Positions 13,194 through 24,038 of a DNA stretch of 64,000 nucleotides are shown here, piece by piece. The stretch covers positions 292,352 to 356,351 of the forward strand of contig BDDD01000062.1 of NCBI GenBank assembly GCA_001972305.1, given 5' to 3'. The DNA is from Cephalotus follicularis (Eukaryota > Streptophyta > Magnoliopsida > Oxalidales > Cephalotaceae). Made by a program: the position numbers and the translations under genes. The notes below the pieces were generated by a model. It was not told where the DNA came from and ran no database searches. It saw only the letters and a list, made by a program, of their open reading frames with translations. Position 1 is the first letter of the stretch; every line of letters starts with the position of its first letter.

Positions 13194-13805
13194 GATATGT
13201 ATCCCCTAAGGAAATGTCCAAGGATCTCGGACATTTCCCTGATCTCCACCGGATTTAGTGCCAGTACGCCTATTAAACGCGCTTCTTTGAGTTAGTAACG
13301 CCCGACCACGTGTCTGTGTCTCTGGAGGACATCTGTCCTAATCATCCGAGAACACGTGACAGAGTTTACGGGTTAAATTTTACCCGTATCACATGTAAAT
13401 ACTTAACATTCAATTAAGTAATATTAAAAAATTATGTTATGATATGTAAACAATAAAAAAACGTGTCATGTACAGATATTCACTTTTTTCTTAAATAACA
13501 CTTAAGCAATTAACGTGTTTGTATACTATGCTGACATAAGAGTTAAGTTTGAAACAAATGGATAAAAATGAAACAAATAATGTTCGTAGATATTTTTGTG
13601 ATTAAGAGATGTTTTATAAATACTGATAAATCGAAGTGAGCCGTGTCGCGCGTAGTGTACACTCGCCTTTTTATTTGTACAAGAACATAAGATAAATAGA
13701 TGAGAATAAAATTAAAAAATAGAAAATTTTAATATAGTAGCGGGCTCCACGGTCATGCGCAGAGCACGTGCCATTATAATATTAAAGATTTGATTATGCA
13801 TGTAG
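13194..13805. other. Intergenic DNA between Tat-A and the AAA-ATPase gene
   Basis: No gene seen. The left part (13194-13400) is more GC-rich and contains a short hairpin, GGAAATGTCC (13210-13219) pairing with GGACATTTCC (13229-13238), of unknown role. The right part is AT-rich and probably includes the 3' untranslated region and polyadenylation region of the AAA-ATPase gene, which ends at 13806 on minus. No single polyadenylation signal stands out. Confidence 0.5.
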
Positions 13806-16800
13806 CTAGATTATCTTGAGTGCTCCTTTCATATTGTTCGCTTGTTTTTCAATTCCACCTTCTTTCTCTTGTATTGCTGCCTTGCAAGGTTCACCTTCTT
13901 CGCTTTCTCTCTTCTTACCTTCAAGGAACTCTATTAAACTTTGCAGCACAGTTTCAGGCTCATCATCCCTCATCAGTTGCTCGCCAACTTCGGCAGGAGT
14001 TACCTTCGATGTTACAATTAGTTGTTCAATCTCTGCGTAAAGTGAGTGCTCTGTTATCCCAAGATAATTGGAGGCTAGCATCTTGAATCCACACGGAGTG
14101 CAGTAGGACATGTTGATGTGTAGATCCATACGTCCAGGGCGCAACAAAGCTGGATCAAGTTTTTCTATGTGATTGGTTGTGAACACAATGATCCGCTCAT
14201 CCCCGCAGCTTGACCATAATCCGTCCACGAAGTTCAGTAGTCCTGATAGTGTCACCTGAAACTAACTGAAGATTAGTAAGCCAAATAATGGTCAACATTC
14301 GGTTTGCATGTAGTAGCTGTAGAAAATGCATTGTTCATCTAGTGAGAGACATCATGTCCTCCACTGATCGAGAGGCCTTGTTGTTAAACAAAGTTCTCTT
14401 ACGCAAACATGCATATAGATGCATAACATAAGGCATAATATATACGGATTATATATATTTTCTCTATGGTGGCATTCCTTAATGGCTTAAAGCAATCAAT
14501 ATATACCAGTATATGGTGCTTCTAATCGAAAGTACGAAAGGCAGTAGTACAATGACAAGCATCGGATCCTTATGGTGTCTATTGATAGGTGTTTGCTCTC
14601 AAATGGAACACGGAAAAGAATCTCTTTGTCTAACCCTTGTCGTAGTTAGCTAACCTCCGTTCATTGGCGTTTATGATAATAAGAAGAATTATGTAACCTT
14701 TACCCACTATAGATGGAGTCCTTAATTTGAGACATAGATAGCTTGACAGACATCTCTATACAAAATACATTCAAATTTATTGAAGCATGAATATTTTTTT
14801 ATTTCGTAGTTGAATGGTATTAGGACAAATGGTAGGATTTGTCTTTTAAAACAAGAAAAAAAATAGCAATAATAGCATTTTATTTTTTGTCTTCTCATGC
14901 ATTATTGGTTCTTGCTTTTTTCATCAACCTTTTCATTTATGCAATTTTCTTAACATGGTATCAAATTGATTAAAAGATTTGAAGGGCTCGTGAATTTTTC
15001 TCTCCTCTAATCTCTAACTTCCTGTCGATTTTTTCCTTTATTGATGGTGACTGGTAATTTGCCAGCATCTCCAGTTTTTAAAGGATAAGGTTATGGTTTT
15101 TTGTCGTCAAGGATGCTGTTGATTTATGAGATACAGTGTTGAAGAGCTTTTCTTTACCTAATGAGGAGTTTCCAAATGATATTCTGGTGACTTGAATCAA
15201 GAATATGAATGAAGAAAGTATGAAGAATTTTAAAGCATTTTCTTTTCTCTACTCAACAGTTTTATGTACTTTGTTTCCTAGAACTGTGCCCATTTCAACA
15301 GCAAACGAGGTTTGAGACACATTGAAAGAGGAATTTCAAGGTTCTTATAGAACGAAGACAATTTAAGTGTTGCACTTGAGGAGGGATTTCGACAATTTGA
15401 GGATGAAGGAGTCGGAATCAGTGAAAGATTTTGTTTCAAAGCTGAGGGAAGTGGTGAATCAGATGAAGATTTATGGTAAAGTTTGGATAAGGAAATTATA
15501 GGAAAGATTTTGATAAGCCTACCTAAAAAATTCGATTCTAAAATTGCTGTGATTGAAGAATCGAGGGACTTAACGAAGAATACTGTGACCAAACTAATTG
15601 GCTCACTACAAGCACATGAGCAAAGGTTGAGGAATAGAACTGAAGTAGTTTGAGATATTGTTTTTCAAGCAAATCACAAAGGGATGCCTGCATAAAAAAA
15701 AAAAAGAAGGAAAGAAAAAGTCCTAATTTGATCAAAGGCAAGAATGGGCAATGCTCAAAAGGAGAAGAAAACGCATTTTTCACCATGTGGCGTTTGTTAG
15801 GGTACGAATTGGAGGAGTATTGTTGGTACAACAATAAAGCTCTAGTGACATGTTGATTCTGTAAGAAGAAATGCCATGTGAAGCGTTTTTGCAAGTTGAG
15901 GCAAGGTGATCAACTTAACAACTACAACAGAACGAGTCATAGCAGGTGAATTTTGCTGAAAATAAGCAATATGTAGATCATCTTGCATGGTTGTACAGAT
16001 TGGAGTCAGTACTTATAGACATTCTTGGTTGATAGATGGTGCTTAAACAAATCATACGACATTCAATCTAGATTTTTTTACATCACTGGATACTTCTGTC
16101 AAATTTTCAATCAAGATTGGTAATGACAAAATTTTTGAAGTTGTTGGAAAGGAAACGATCGTTGTTCCTATCAAAAGAGGTACTAAGTTTATTCATGAAA
16201 TTTTTTTAGTGCCTGATATACACCAAAATTTGTTGAGTGTTGCACAGATGATGAAAAAAAGGCTATACTTTATATTTTAAGGTGAATAGTTGCATTATTT
16301 TTTTTCCAACAAATGTCAAAATTGCTTATGTTGTTATGAACGATAATTGTTTTCCTATTAACTAGGATCATGTGTTGATGACGCTACAAATGATGAGTAC
16401 AATTGTGATCACGATTGTGTTGAGGAGGAGAGTGGTCATGATGAAGATTCTTCAACTCGCAATACAAGATCCATTAAGAACATTTATCAAATGTGTAATT
16501 TGGATGTCATTGAGCCAACCTACTATTTTGAAGCTGCAAAGTCTGATGAATAGAATCATGTATTGAATGAAGAGATTTATGTTTCGCAGTCTGAAGGGTT
16601 TATTGTTTTGAGTTAAAAAGATAAAGTGCACAAAGTGAAAGGGACATTTTATGAACTCAAGCAAACACCAAAGATATGGTACAGTAGGATTGATTCCTAC
16701 TTGACTTATCAGAATTTTAAGAGAAGTGGCAATGATGATTTGAAAACTATAAAAATGTTTAAGAAAGATACGCACAATGAGTTTGTGATAATCGATTTGC

Positions 16801-19800
16801 AGCAAATGAAGTTCTTTCTTGATATAAAGGTTTATCAATCTTCTTCTACTTCCTAGAGCTAAGTTTAAGTTCCTAAGATCCAAGTTTGGAGTTATGAGCA
16901 AAAACTTCAAAGATGATTGAAGGATAAAGTATTTTTTTTTAGGAAAAATCTCATAATAGCACTATAAAAAAGTAGTGATTTTTCAATTTGACGCACACAA
17001 TTTCTTTTCTTAATTTGGTACGTTACAGTGAAAAAAAAACCCAATGTAGTGCACGACGTCAGCTGCTGTTAACAAAATTGGGAGAAACCTATGAAATGAC
17101 ATTGTTTTGTATAACGACAGTTGACGGTGTTTCGAAGGTTTTTCCTGAAACGGTTTCGTTTCAGGGGTTTCTCCTGATTCTGTTAATAGCAGTTAGTGGC
17201 GTGCGCCACATTGAAATTTTTTTCACTGTAGTGCATCAAAGTGGGAAAAAATTTTGTGCATCAAATTTATTGATGCGGAAATCAACTTCACAACAGTTGT
17301 CCACTTGTGGAGGTTTGATTTGTTGAGAAAAGCGTTGGATGCTCTAAAGAAGGTACTGGGTTTAAGTTTTCTGGTCTTTCTTGCACACAAATAAGGCAAA
17401 CTATCAAAAGTCTAGGAGTTTTTACTCCCGGGGATCCTCCAATGCTTAAGTCAGTTGTTTTGCAGAGAAGATAAAGTAAGAGTACGGTGAGTTGGTCGAC
17501 CCCCTCATAGTCTTCCTTGAGGGTATTTATAGCTATACCTGTTGTAACTGTCTCTGACTTTCTCATCATCATGGAGGAGATTAATGGTCCCTTAGAAACA
17601 TTGAGTGTTTCCTCATCTTTAATTTAAGGAGTTATTTCCCCATTATCACCACGATGCTGGGCGTTTTACCCATGTTTTTGGGTTTAAGTGACACGTGTCA
17701 AGCCTTATTAATACAAGAATTTTTCTCATATCTGTGGCCCCCTTTCTCCTTCTTCTCTGAACTTTGTAGAGGAGGAGGAGCATTTATGAGATGGTCTTGC
17801 TTGAGCAGGTCTTGCTGCTCAATTGAGCCCATTTTGGCTTACAGGATTCTCTCGCTTTTGGGGAGTCAAGCAGACTTACAGACTAGCTACTCCTGAGGAA
17901 GGACACTTTGGTTGGGGCCGTGGAAGACTTCAAGGCTTAGGCCGAGTTTTAAGGTGGCTGCTCTTCATCCTGAGGTTCCTCTGACTCTCTGCAGGAGAAA
18001 GAGTCACAGAGGGCAGAGCTTCCAGATTTGACTGTCCTGTCTTCCGTTGATGATGCCGAAGAGCTTCCTCTCTCTGAGCCTGCTTCAGAGACCGTTGTTG
18101 CTCCTCAGCCCTAAGACCTAGCTCCAGAGCCCTAGCTTCTGTATTTCTATTTGCATGGTTCCTTTGTATTTTTATAATTGTTATTCTGGCAATGCAATAA
18201 AACTTTGTTTTTTGTTTCATTTAGTCTGGCGTCTCCAAACTTTGTCGATTTGAGCTCTTCAATTCCCTCAGGAAAATTTGCATGAGATCGCCCAATATCT
18301 TCCGTACTGGCCTGATATTTTTCAGACCAGGTCTCCTGGGGGCACTTGTATCAAAGCGCTCAACCAATGAGACTTGGTCTTCGTAGATCAAAATATGTTT
18401 TAGGTCTGGTCTGACAAGTTCTTATGGGTTTGCAAACCAAGATTTCGTACTGGTCTGATAATTTTCAGACTAGATATCCTGAGCTTTTTAGCCCCCATGG
18501 GAGCATTTGTATCAAAGCGTTCAACCAACAAAATTGATCTTTGCGAGTTCTTACGTATTCGCAGATCAAGATACGATTTTAGGTCTGGTCTGACAAGTTC
18601 TTATAGGTTTACAGACCATGATCTTCTCCCTAGGGATCCTTTGAATAAGCTTGTATTAAAGCTTGGAGAGCTATGTAACTGTATCAAGGACCTGCTCTAA
18701 TTGCTCCGTTGGGAGTCTTGAATAAGCTTTTATTAAAGCTTTAGTCTGCTTGAGACTGGGAGAGCTGTGGTCCTGTATCAAGGACCTGCTTTGATTTCTC
18801 CCTTGGGAGTCTTTAATAAGCTTGTATTAAAGCTTTAAAGGAGTCTGCTTCAGACTTGGAAAGCTGTGGACCTATATCAAGGACCTGCTCGAATTGCTCC
18901 CTTGGTAGTTTTTGAATAAGCTTGTATTAAAGTTTTAAAGGAGTCTTCTTCAAACTTGGAGAGTTGTGGACCTGTATCAAGGCCCTGATCTGACCAAATC
19001 AGACTTCAAGAGCTATGGTCCTGTATTAAGAACTTGCTCTGACCAAAGCAAACTTCTGGAGCTAGGGTCATTTATTAAGGACGTGCTCTGACTGAAGCAG
19101 ACTTCGAGAGCTAGGGTCCTGTATTAAGGACTTGCTCTGACCAAAGCAGACTTTGGGAGCTAGGGTCCTTTATTAAGTACTTGCGTTTATCGAAGCAGAC
19201 TTCGGGAGCTAGGGTCCTTTATTAAGGACTTGCTCTAACCGAAGCAGACTTTGGGAGCTAGGGTCCTGTATTAAGGACTTGCTCTGACCGAAGCAGGCTT
19301 CGGGAGCTATGGTCCTTTATTAAGGATGTGCTCTGACCCAAGCAGACTTTGGGAGCTAGAGTCCTGTATTAAGGACTTGATTTGACCGAAGCAGTCTTCG
19401 GGAGCTAAGGTCCTGTATTTTGGGAGTTATTCGGCTGTGAGTTTTGAATGAGCCTTTATTAAGGTTTTATCCTCTATACTGTTAAACATGTATTAAGGCT
19501 TTATCCTCCATACTGTTAAGCCTGAATTAAGGTTTGGAAAGCCCTGGTTCTGTATCAAAGATCTGCTCTGACAGAACTGTTGAAGGCTTTTTAGAGGTTT
19601 AAGAACGTGAATATTGGACCTCTAGTCCCTTGCAAACTTGAAACTGATTCTTGTGTTCAAGAGACATCATCTTTATTGAATGGATTGAACATTTGTACAT
19701 ACTTCACTAATAGCACTTCTCTGTTGATGACCTCTGCTTGGCCACTGTTTGCTGCCTCTCTGGGAAAAAGTTTCACTTCTTCTGCTTGGTCGGGGGTTGC

Positions 19801-22800
19801 TCGGACTCTACCTCTCCTCTGAGCTCCACATTCGCTATGGGTAGAGTATTTCCTTTCCCCTTATTCTTTATAGTAGTTTGATAACACTGCCTTGCAGCTT
19901 GCTGATCTCCTCTGATCTATCCCACACCAAACCTGGTCGGGAACTTCACTAGCAGGTGCCTTGTTGACACTATCACATCCATTACGTTGAGTCCTGGACG
20001 CCCAATTATTAAGTTGTAAGGGATTGGTGTATCAACCACCAAGAAAGTCATCTGCACCTGGGTTTGACAGGGGGATGAGCCTGCAATGACAGACAAGTCA
20101 ATGGATCCCAATGGAATGACTGTCTCTCTCGCAAAACCAATCAGAGAAGTTTTCACCGGCTTCAACTGGTCCTCTGGAAACCTCAGTTGATCAAATATTG
20201 GTTTATAAAGGATGTTTGCTGAGCTTCCACTGCCTAAGAGGACTCTATTCATGGTGAACAATTCCACCAGAAGAGTGACCAAATCTGACTCTGAGAAGGA
20301 TATCACCTCCTCTTCTCGACCAATCTTCAACATTTTTTCCTACGTGTGTTGTTGCTGCACGGAAAAGGTCTGTCTTGCAAAGGCCTTTCTGGCCCGATTG
20401 TGATCGCCTATAGACGCGATCCCTCCAGAAATGGTGTGTATCACACCTCTAGGTTGTTGCTCATCTCCCTGCCGTGAAGCTTCTTCTCCGCGCTTCCTTC
20501 TTCCCTGGGGAGCATCCCTATCCACATATTCCCTCAGATGACCTTTACGGATTAGGTCCTCTATCAGATTTTTTAACTGCCTACACTCCTCTGTATCATG
20601 CCCATGATCACAGTGGTATCGACAGTATTTGTTCGAGTCCCTCTTGTCTGTTAGGGATCTGAACGAAGCTGGCCACTGGATTGGGACATTATCTTTCTCA
20701 ACTGCGAGGATTCTGGTCCGTGTCTCCAAGAGAGGGGCGAAAGTGTTGTAATTAGGGATTGATGATCCTCTTTATGGTGAGTCCTCCCTCTTGGAGAATT
20801 TATGCCTCAGGTCACCTTCCGTTAGCTCTAGTCCCCCATTTCCTCTTCTCTTTTCTAGTCATCAAACCCTCCTCTGCATTTACATACTTTTCAGCTCTTC
20901 TAAGGAGGTTTGCCATATCTAGGGCAAACTTCTTCATCAGAGAGAAAGTGAAAACTGAGTTGTCTTTCAACCCGTTGTTCAAGGCTTCCAGAGCAAAAGA
21001 AGGTTCCATGTCCTTTACCATCAAGGACTCCTTGTTGAATCGAGTCAGGTAGTCTCCAAGGGATTCATTTTTTTCTTGCACCACGTTGATCAGATGATTA
21101 GAATTCTTTCTCTGTGTGGTGCTATTATGGAATTTTGTGACGAACATCTCACTGAATTGCTCGAAGTTCGCCACAAACTTCGGGGGCAACGTGGAGTACC
21201 ATGTCTGAGCTGAACCCGTAAAAGTCATTGGAAGTCCTCGACGAAGGATTGAGTCTGAAGCTTTGTGCACTAGTATGATCTGGGTGTAATACCTCACATG
21301 CTGTATTGGGTCAGAGGACCCGTCATATTCTCTAAACGTCAGGAACCCTCTCAGCATAGGATCCCTCAGTATCTCTGGAGCAAAGGGAGTGCAGTTTAGG
21401 TTCCGCATCTCTGACAGGTATCCCTTTGTCTGCTCAGATCCTCTGAGCTTTTTCTCCAGCTCTGCAAACCTCCTATTTATGGTTTGCTCAATGTCTTCTT
21501 GGTCACTAGACTTGCTAAAGACCTACGATGGCCCTCCGGTTGGTCTGACGGAGTAGTCTGACTTGCTCCTTAACCGTGATTCAGTCCTACGAGACACGTA
21601 GGAACGTGCACGGGGCTCCTCTTCGTTTGCGTAGGAATCTGAGTAGTCTTCCTCCATTGGATCTTGCTCTGATGGGACCTGTTGGGGATCATAATTATAA
21701 TCCCTTGCACTTGAGGACTTTACTCTAAAAAATGTATCAATCTTTGACCGTCTTGGAGGGCGTGCGGCCCTCATTTGCGGGTTTCGTCTGACCTCTTGGT
21801 GAACTAGAGGTTGTTGTTGTTGTGGGGCTGGTTGGGTTGGTCCAGCCTGATTCTGGCTAGCCAAATGGTTTGCCAGCAAAGTAGTGAGCCTCCCCATATC
21901 TTGGAGGAGTTGGTTAAACTGCTCACCGGTGAAAGGAGCTTGACCAGGAGTGGCCGCAGGGTTGGTTCTCTTTGGAGGCATTGTTGAATCAATTCACGTC
22001 GTGTTTCCCACAGACGGCGCCAACTGTTGATGTGGAAATCAATTTCATAACAATCCTCCACCTGTGGAGGTTTTATTTGTTGGGAAAAGTATTGGATGCT
22101 CCAAAGAAGGTACTGGGTTTGAGTTTTCTGGTATTTCTTGGATACAAAGAAGGCAAACTATCAAAAATTCAGGAGTTTTTACTCCCGAGGACTCTCCGAT
22201 ACTTAAGCCAGTTGTTTTGCAGAGAAGATAAAGTAAAAGTACGGTGAGTTAATCGACCATCGCATAGTCTTTCTTGAGGGTATTTATAGCTATACTTGCT
22301 GTAATTGTCTCTGACTTACTCATCTTCATGGAGGAGATTAATGATCCCTTGAAAACGTCGGGCATTTCCTCATCTTTAATTTGAGGAGTTATCTCCCCAT
22401 TATCACCATGATCTTGAGCATTTTGCTCATGTTTTTGGGTCTGAATGACATGTGTCAATGCCTTATTAATACAAGAATTTTTTTCATATCAAAATTAAAA
22501 AATCATTATTTTTTAAAGACATCATCTTAAAATTTTTCTTTTCTTTTTTTTATATATTTAGAAGGTAAATTGTATTAGGGCAAGTGATATAATTTGTGAG
22601 GACAAAACAACCATTTTTTTGGTAAATCTTTGCCGCATAATCACAAAAAGCCAAGCCAAATATCAAAATCCCGAAGCTAACGCACAGGAGAAAAAAGCCT
22701 CACAGCAAAAGCAAAATAACCACAGCAGCTTTTTTTTTGTTTTTTTTTTTGGTGCTCTCATGCATAATTGGTTATTGCTTTTAACATCGACCTTTTTGTT

Positions 22801-24038
22801 TATGCAATTTTCTTAACAAAACTATTGGTTGAGAAAACGTACACAAAACTATTCAGTTGTCCTGCTAATTTCAGCAGAGGCCCGAAATTTATGTTAATAA
22901 ACAGAACATATTCTTTTAGACAACAAATTAAAATATCATACTCTAATAAACAACCATTGACTCTTGAACAATCAAAAGATAGATAGATACATAAAAGTGA
23001 TAGAACAACGATTACCTGATTCCCTTCATCAAGTCGATGCATAAATCTATTAGGAACCATAGCTCTAGCTTCAGCAAGCCTATCCTGCAAGTCAATTGAA
23101 CAATCGATGTCCTCCACCACCAGAATCGACTTATTTCCGGTCGAAATCAGCAACTTCCTCAGCTCATTATTCCCTCTAATCTCAGTCAACTCCAAGTCAT
23201 ATATATCAAAGTTAAGATAATTAGCCATTGCAGCTATCAAGCTTGATTTCCCTGTCCCTGGAGGACCAAACAACAGGTACCCTCTCTTCCAAGCTTTCCC
23301 TACTCTCCTATAATACTCCTTTCTCTTCACAAACCTCTCCAAATCCTTCATTATCGCTCTCTTCACATCCAAATCCATCGCCAACGTCTCAAACCTCGCC
23401 GGATGGTCAAGATTGACCGATTGCCACGCATCTCGCCTTCCGCTCATCCTGTCATAGCCCAAAGTATGCAACTTCAATCTTTTCGTTTTCTCTTTCACTT
23501 CTTTAGACTTGGCCAAAACATAAGGCAAGTAAGTCTCCACCACCATTTCCCTATGTTTCTTGTTGAAACTTAGCTCGAAAGCCCTCTTATCGGATTCCAT
23601 CACGGGGTTATAAGGATCAGGGCCTGGTACAAGCCTTGATGGTACTTTTTTTGTTACAAACTTCCATTTTAATTTAACCCCATTAGAGTTGTCAATGATC
23701 TCTTCGTTTCCATCAAGTGAAATTGTGATCTTGGATTCTTTTTTGCCTAGTGTAGCTTTGATCCTCTTTGCGTTGGTTTGTGATGTGGGTTCCAAATAAA
23801 GCTTGGCAGCATTGTAGATGTCGTTGTGGTTTAGGCCATCGTATTCATCTATCACTATGGTTAGCTCCGAGGTGAAGGAGGCGATTAGAGTTTTGAATTG
23901 CGAGAAAATGTAGTCACGAAGCTCGCAAGGGACGAAATCTTTGGCTATGGATCGGATTACCATTGCTGTGGCAGCTGCTGAGGCAACTGTAGAGACTATA
24001 GTCTTGGTTGATGGCATTTGGGTTGTGTTGGAGAACAT
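13806..24038 (-). CDS. AAA-ATPase, plant BCS1/ASD-like, two exons
   Basis: Exon 1 is 24038-23016 (341 codons) and exon 2 is 14255-13806 (149 codons plus stop). The 23015-14256 intron has donor GTAATC and acceptor TTTCAG and is in phase 0, giving 490 residues, normal for plant AAA-ATPases of this group. The N-terminus (about 12-35) is hydrophobic, a likely membrane anchor, followed by the AAA-associated N-terminal domain. The AAA module has Walker A GPPGTGKSS (258-266), Walker B ILVVEDID (305-312), and in exon 2 the sensor Asn369 and LLRPGRMD with Arg380 and Arg383. All catalytic residues are present and both exons are open, so it is likely functional. Relatives act at mitochondrial or ER membranes; the partner is unknown. 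The intron is almost wholly transposon DNA. Confidence 0.9.
14256..14814 (-). other. 3' part of the AAA-ATPase intron outside transposons
   Basis: This is AT-rich intron sequence between the exon 2 acceptor and the left LTR of the intronic Copia element. No coding remnant or repeat structure was recognised. The short counterpart at the other end of the intron is 22819-23015. Together they suggest an ancestral intron of roughly 0.75 kb before insertion. Confidence 0.5.
14815..14955 (+). repeat. 5' LTR of the intronic Copia element (internally deleted)
   Basis: Ends CTTAACA and is followed at once by TGGTATCA. It aligns with 22571-22818 at both ends but lacks the middle of that copy. Confidence 0.65.
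15330..16856 (+). pseudogene. Copia gag-pol remnants
   Basis: Fragments appear in Copia order across several frames. A gag (UBN2-type) part lies at about 15340-15650 (ESVKDFVSKLREVVNQMK, then a KLIGSLQAHEQRLR-like segment). A broken zinc knuckle is near 15850. A protease-type SWLIDGA segment is near 16025, and an LLSVAQM-type linker near 16235. RT pieces follow at about 16560-16830 (EEIYVSQSEGF, YELKQTPKIWYSRIDSYL). Integrase and most RT are missing, so a large internal deletion preceded the MITE insertion. Stops are frequent and nothing here can be expressed as a polyprotein. Confidence 0.75.
17268..17733 (-). repeat. 3' LTR of Tat-B
   Basis: Matches 22025-22491 along its whole length. A TATA-like stretch (CTATAAATACCC on minus) lies near 17525. 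A purine-rich tract, the likely polypurine primer, follows at about 17735-17750 (read on minus). Confidence 0.85.
17734..18205 (+). pseudogene. Remnant of the Tat-B antisense ORF
   Basis: Only the C-terminal part is recognisable. A frame through about 17985-18120 reads as an acidic, Ser/Pro/Val-rich tail with an EEL-LSEPASETVVAPQP-like ending, matching in position and composition the acidic Pro-rich C-terminus of the Tat-A and Tat-C antisense ORFs. A poly(A)-like AATAAA occurs near 18196. The upstream domains are absent. Assignment rests on position and composition more than on sequence identity. Confidence 0.4.
18636..18985. repeat. About 115-bp tandem repeat in the Tat-B tail
   Basis: Roughly three to four imperfect copies, each containing AATAAGCTTGTATTAAAGCT, GAGTCTGCTTCAGACTTGG and CTGTATCAAGGACCTGCTC. 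The unit appears related to the shorter repeat that follows. Confidence 0.8.
18992..19420. repeat. 49-bp tandem repeat in the Tat-B tail
   Basis: Nearly nine copies of a 49-bp unit of the form GAAGCAGACTTCGGGAGCTA plus GGGTCCTGTATTAAGGACTT plus GCTCTGACC. Spacing between copies is 49 bp, for example starts near 19144 and 19193. Confidence 0.9.
19740..21981 (-). pseudogene. Tat-B gag-protease fused to an integrase scrap by deletion
   Basis: gag starts at ATG 21981 (MPPKRTNPAATPGQ), 44 bp from the LTR edge. The capsid region (EYDGSSDPIQHVRYYTQ, FVTKFHN) runs to 20812 with one stop at 21523-21525. After a frame change near 20800 comes the CRYHxDHGHDTEEC zinc-finger-like motif (about 20600). A stop at about 20340 is followed by the protease region, where the catalytic DSG reads GSG, so it is inactive. 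Near 19760 the frame jumps to NSGQAEVINRE, an integrase-core motif. About 3 kb of pol between protease and integrase is therefore missing. The element could only move in trans. Confidence 0.85.
22005..22022 (-). promoter_or_regulatory. Primer-binding site of Tat-B
   Basis: On minus this reads TGGCGCCGTCTGTGGGAA, identical to the Tat-C site and separated from the LTR by two bases. Such sites in Tat elements are usually assigned to tRNA-Arg; the tRNA was not checked here. Confidence 0.8.
22025..22491 (-). repeat. 5' LTR of Tat-B
   Basis: Reads TGATATG...CATCAACA on minus, followed by two bases and the primer site. The TSD base run AAATT adjoins at 22492. Confidence 0.88.
22571..22818 (+). repeat. 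3' LTR of the intronic Copia element
   Basis: Begins TGTATTAGGGCAAG and ends TTTTCTTAACA. Its last about 75 bp closely match the end of the left LTR (14955), allowing for T-run length differences. Confidence 0.65.

Larger units (their letters stand above)
17268..22491 (-). mobile_element. Tat-B: internally deleted Tat-lineage retrotransposon
   Basis: The LTRs are 22025-22491 (5', reading on minus) and 17268-17733 (3'), flanked by the target duplication AAATT (17263-17267 and 22492-22496). The primer site is at 22022-22005, two bases from the LTR. gag and protease remain, but RT, both RNase H domains and most of integrase are gone. The tail carries two tandem repeats and a remnant of the antisense ORF. 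The LTRs differ at roughly one base in eight by eye, so this is the oldest of the Tat copies that can be dated here. Orientation is the same as the host gene. Confidence 0.88.
16942..22538. mobile_element. Fold-back MITE, split by Tat-B
   Basis: The left part is 16942-17267 and the right part is 22497-22538. The two ends form one long inverted repeat. Starting GGAAAAATCTCATAATAG, the left arm pairs with the reverse complement of 22538 backward, across the Tat-B insertion point, and then with 17262 backward. Motifs such as TACAGTGAAAAAAA and GGAGAAACC occur in both arms, with a small inner palindrome near 17145-17166. The unsplit length is about 370 bp, nearly all arm. It has no coding capacity. 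The superfamily and target duplication are unclear because the flanks are T-rich. Confidence 0.7.
14815..22818 (+). mobile_element. Old Ty1/Copia element in the AAA-ATPase intron
   Basis: The left LTR (14815-14955) and right LTR (22571-22818) share a tail ending in GCAATTTTCTTAACA and a start of the form TGxTATTAGGxCAA. TGGTATCA directly follows the left LTR (14956-14963), matching the initiator tRNA-Met primer site. The left LTR is about 107 bp shorter, by internal deletion. No clean target duplication is visible. Orientation is opposite to the host gene. Inside are degraded Copia coding remnants (15330-16856) and a MITE that is itself split by Tat-B. Confidence 0.7.

Noticed and set aside
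22800-23015. Extension of AAA-ATPase exon 1 to a stop at 22800
   Set aside because: The family sequence ends at DEGNQ, a GTAATC donor follows, and exon 2 (14255) continues in phase with VTLSGLLNFVDG.
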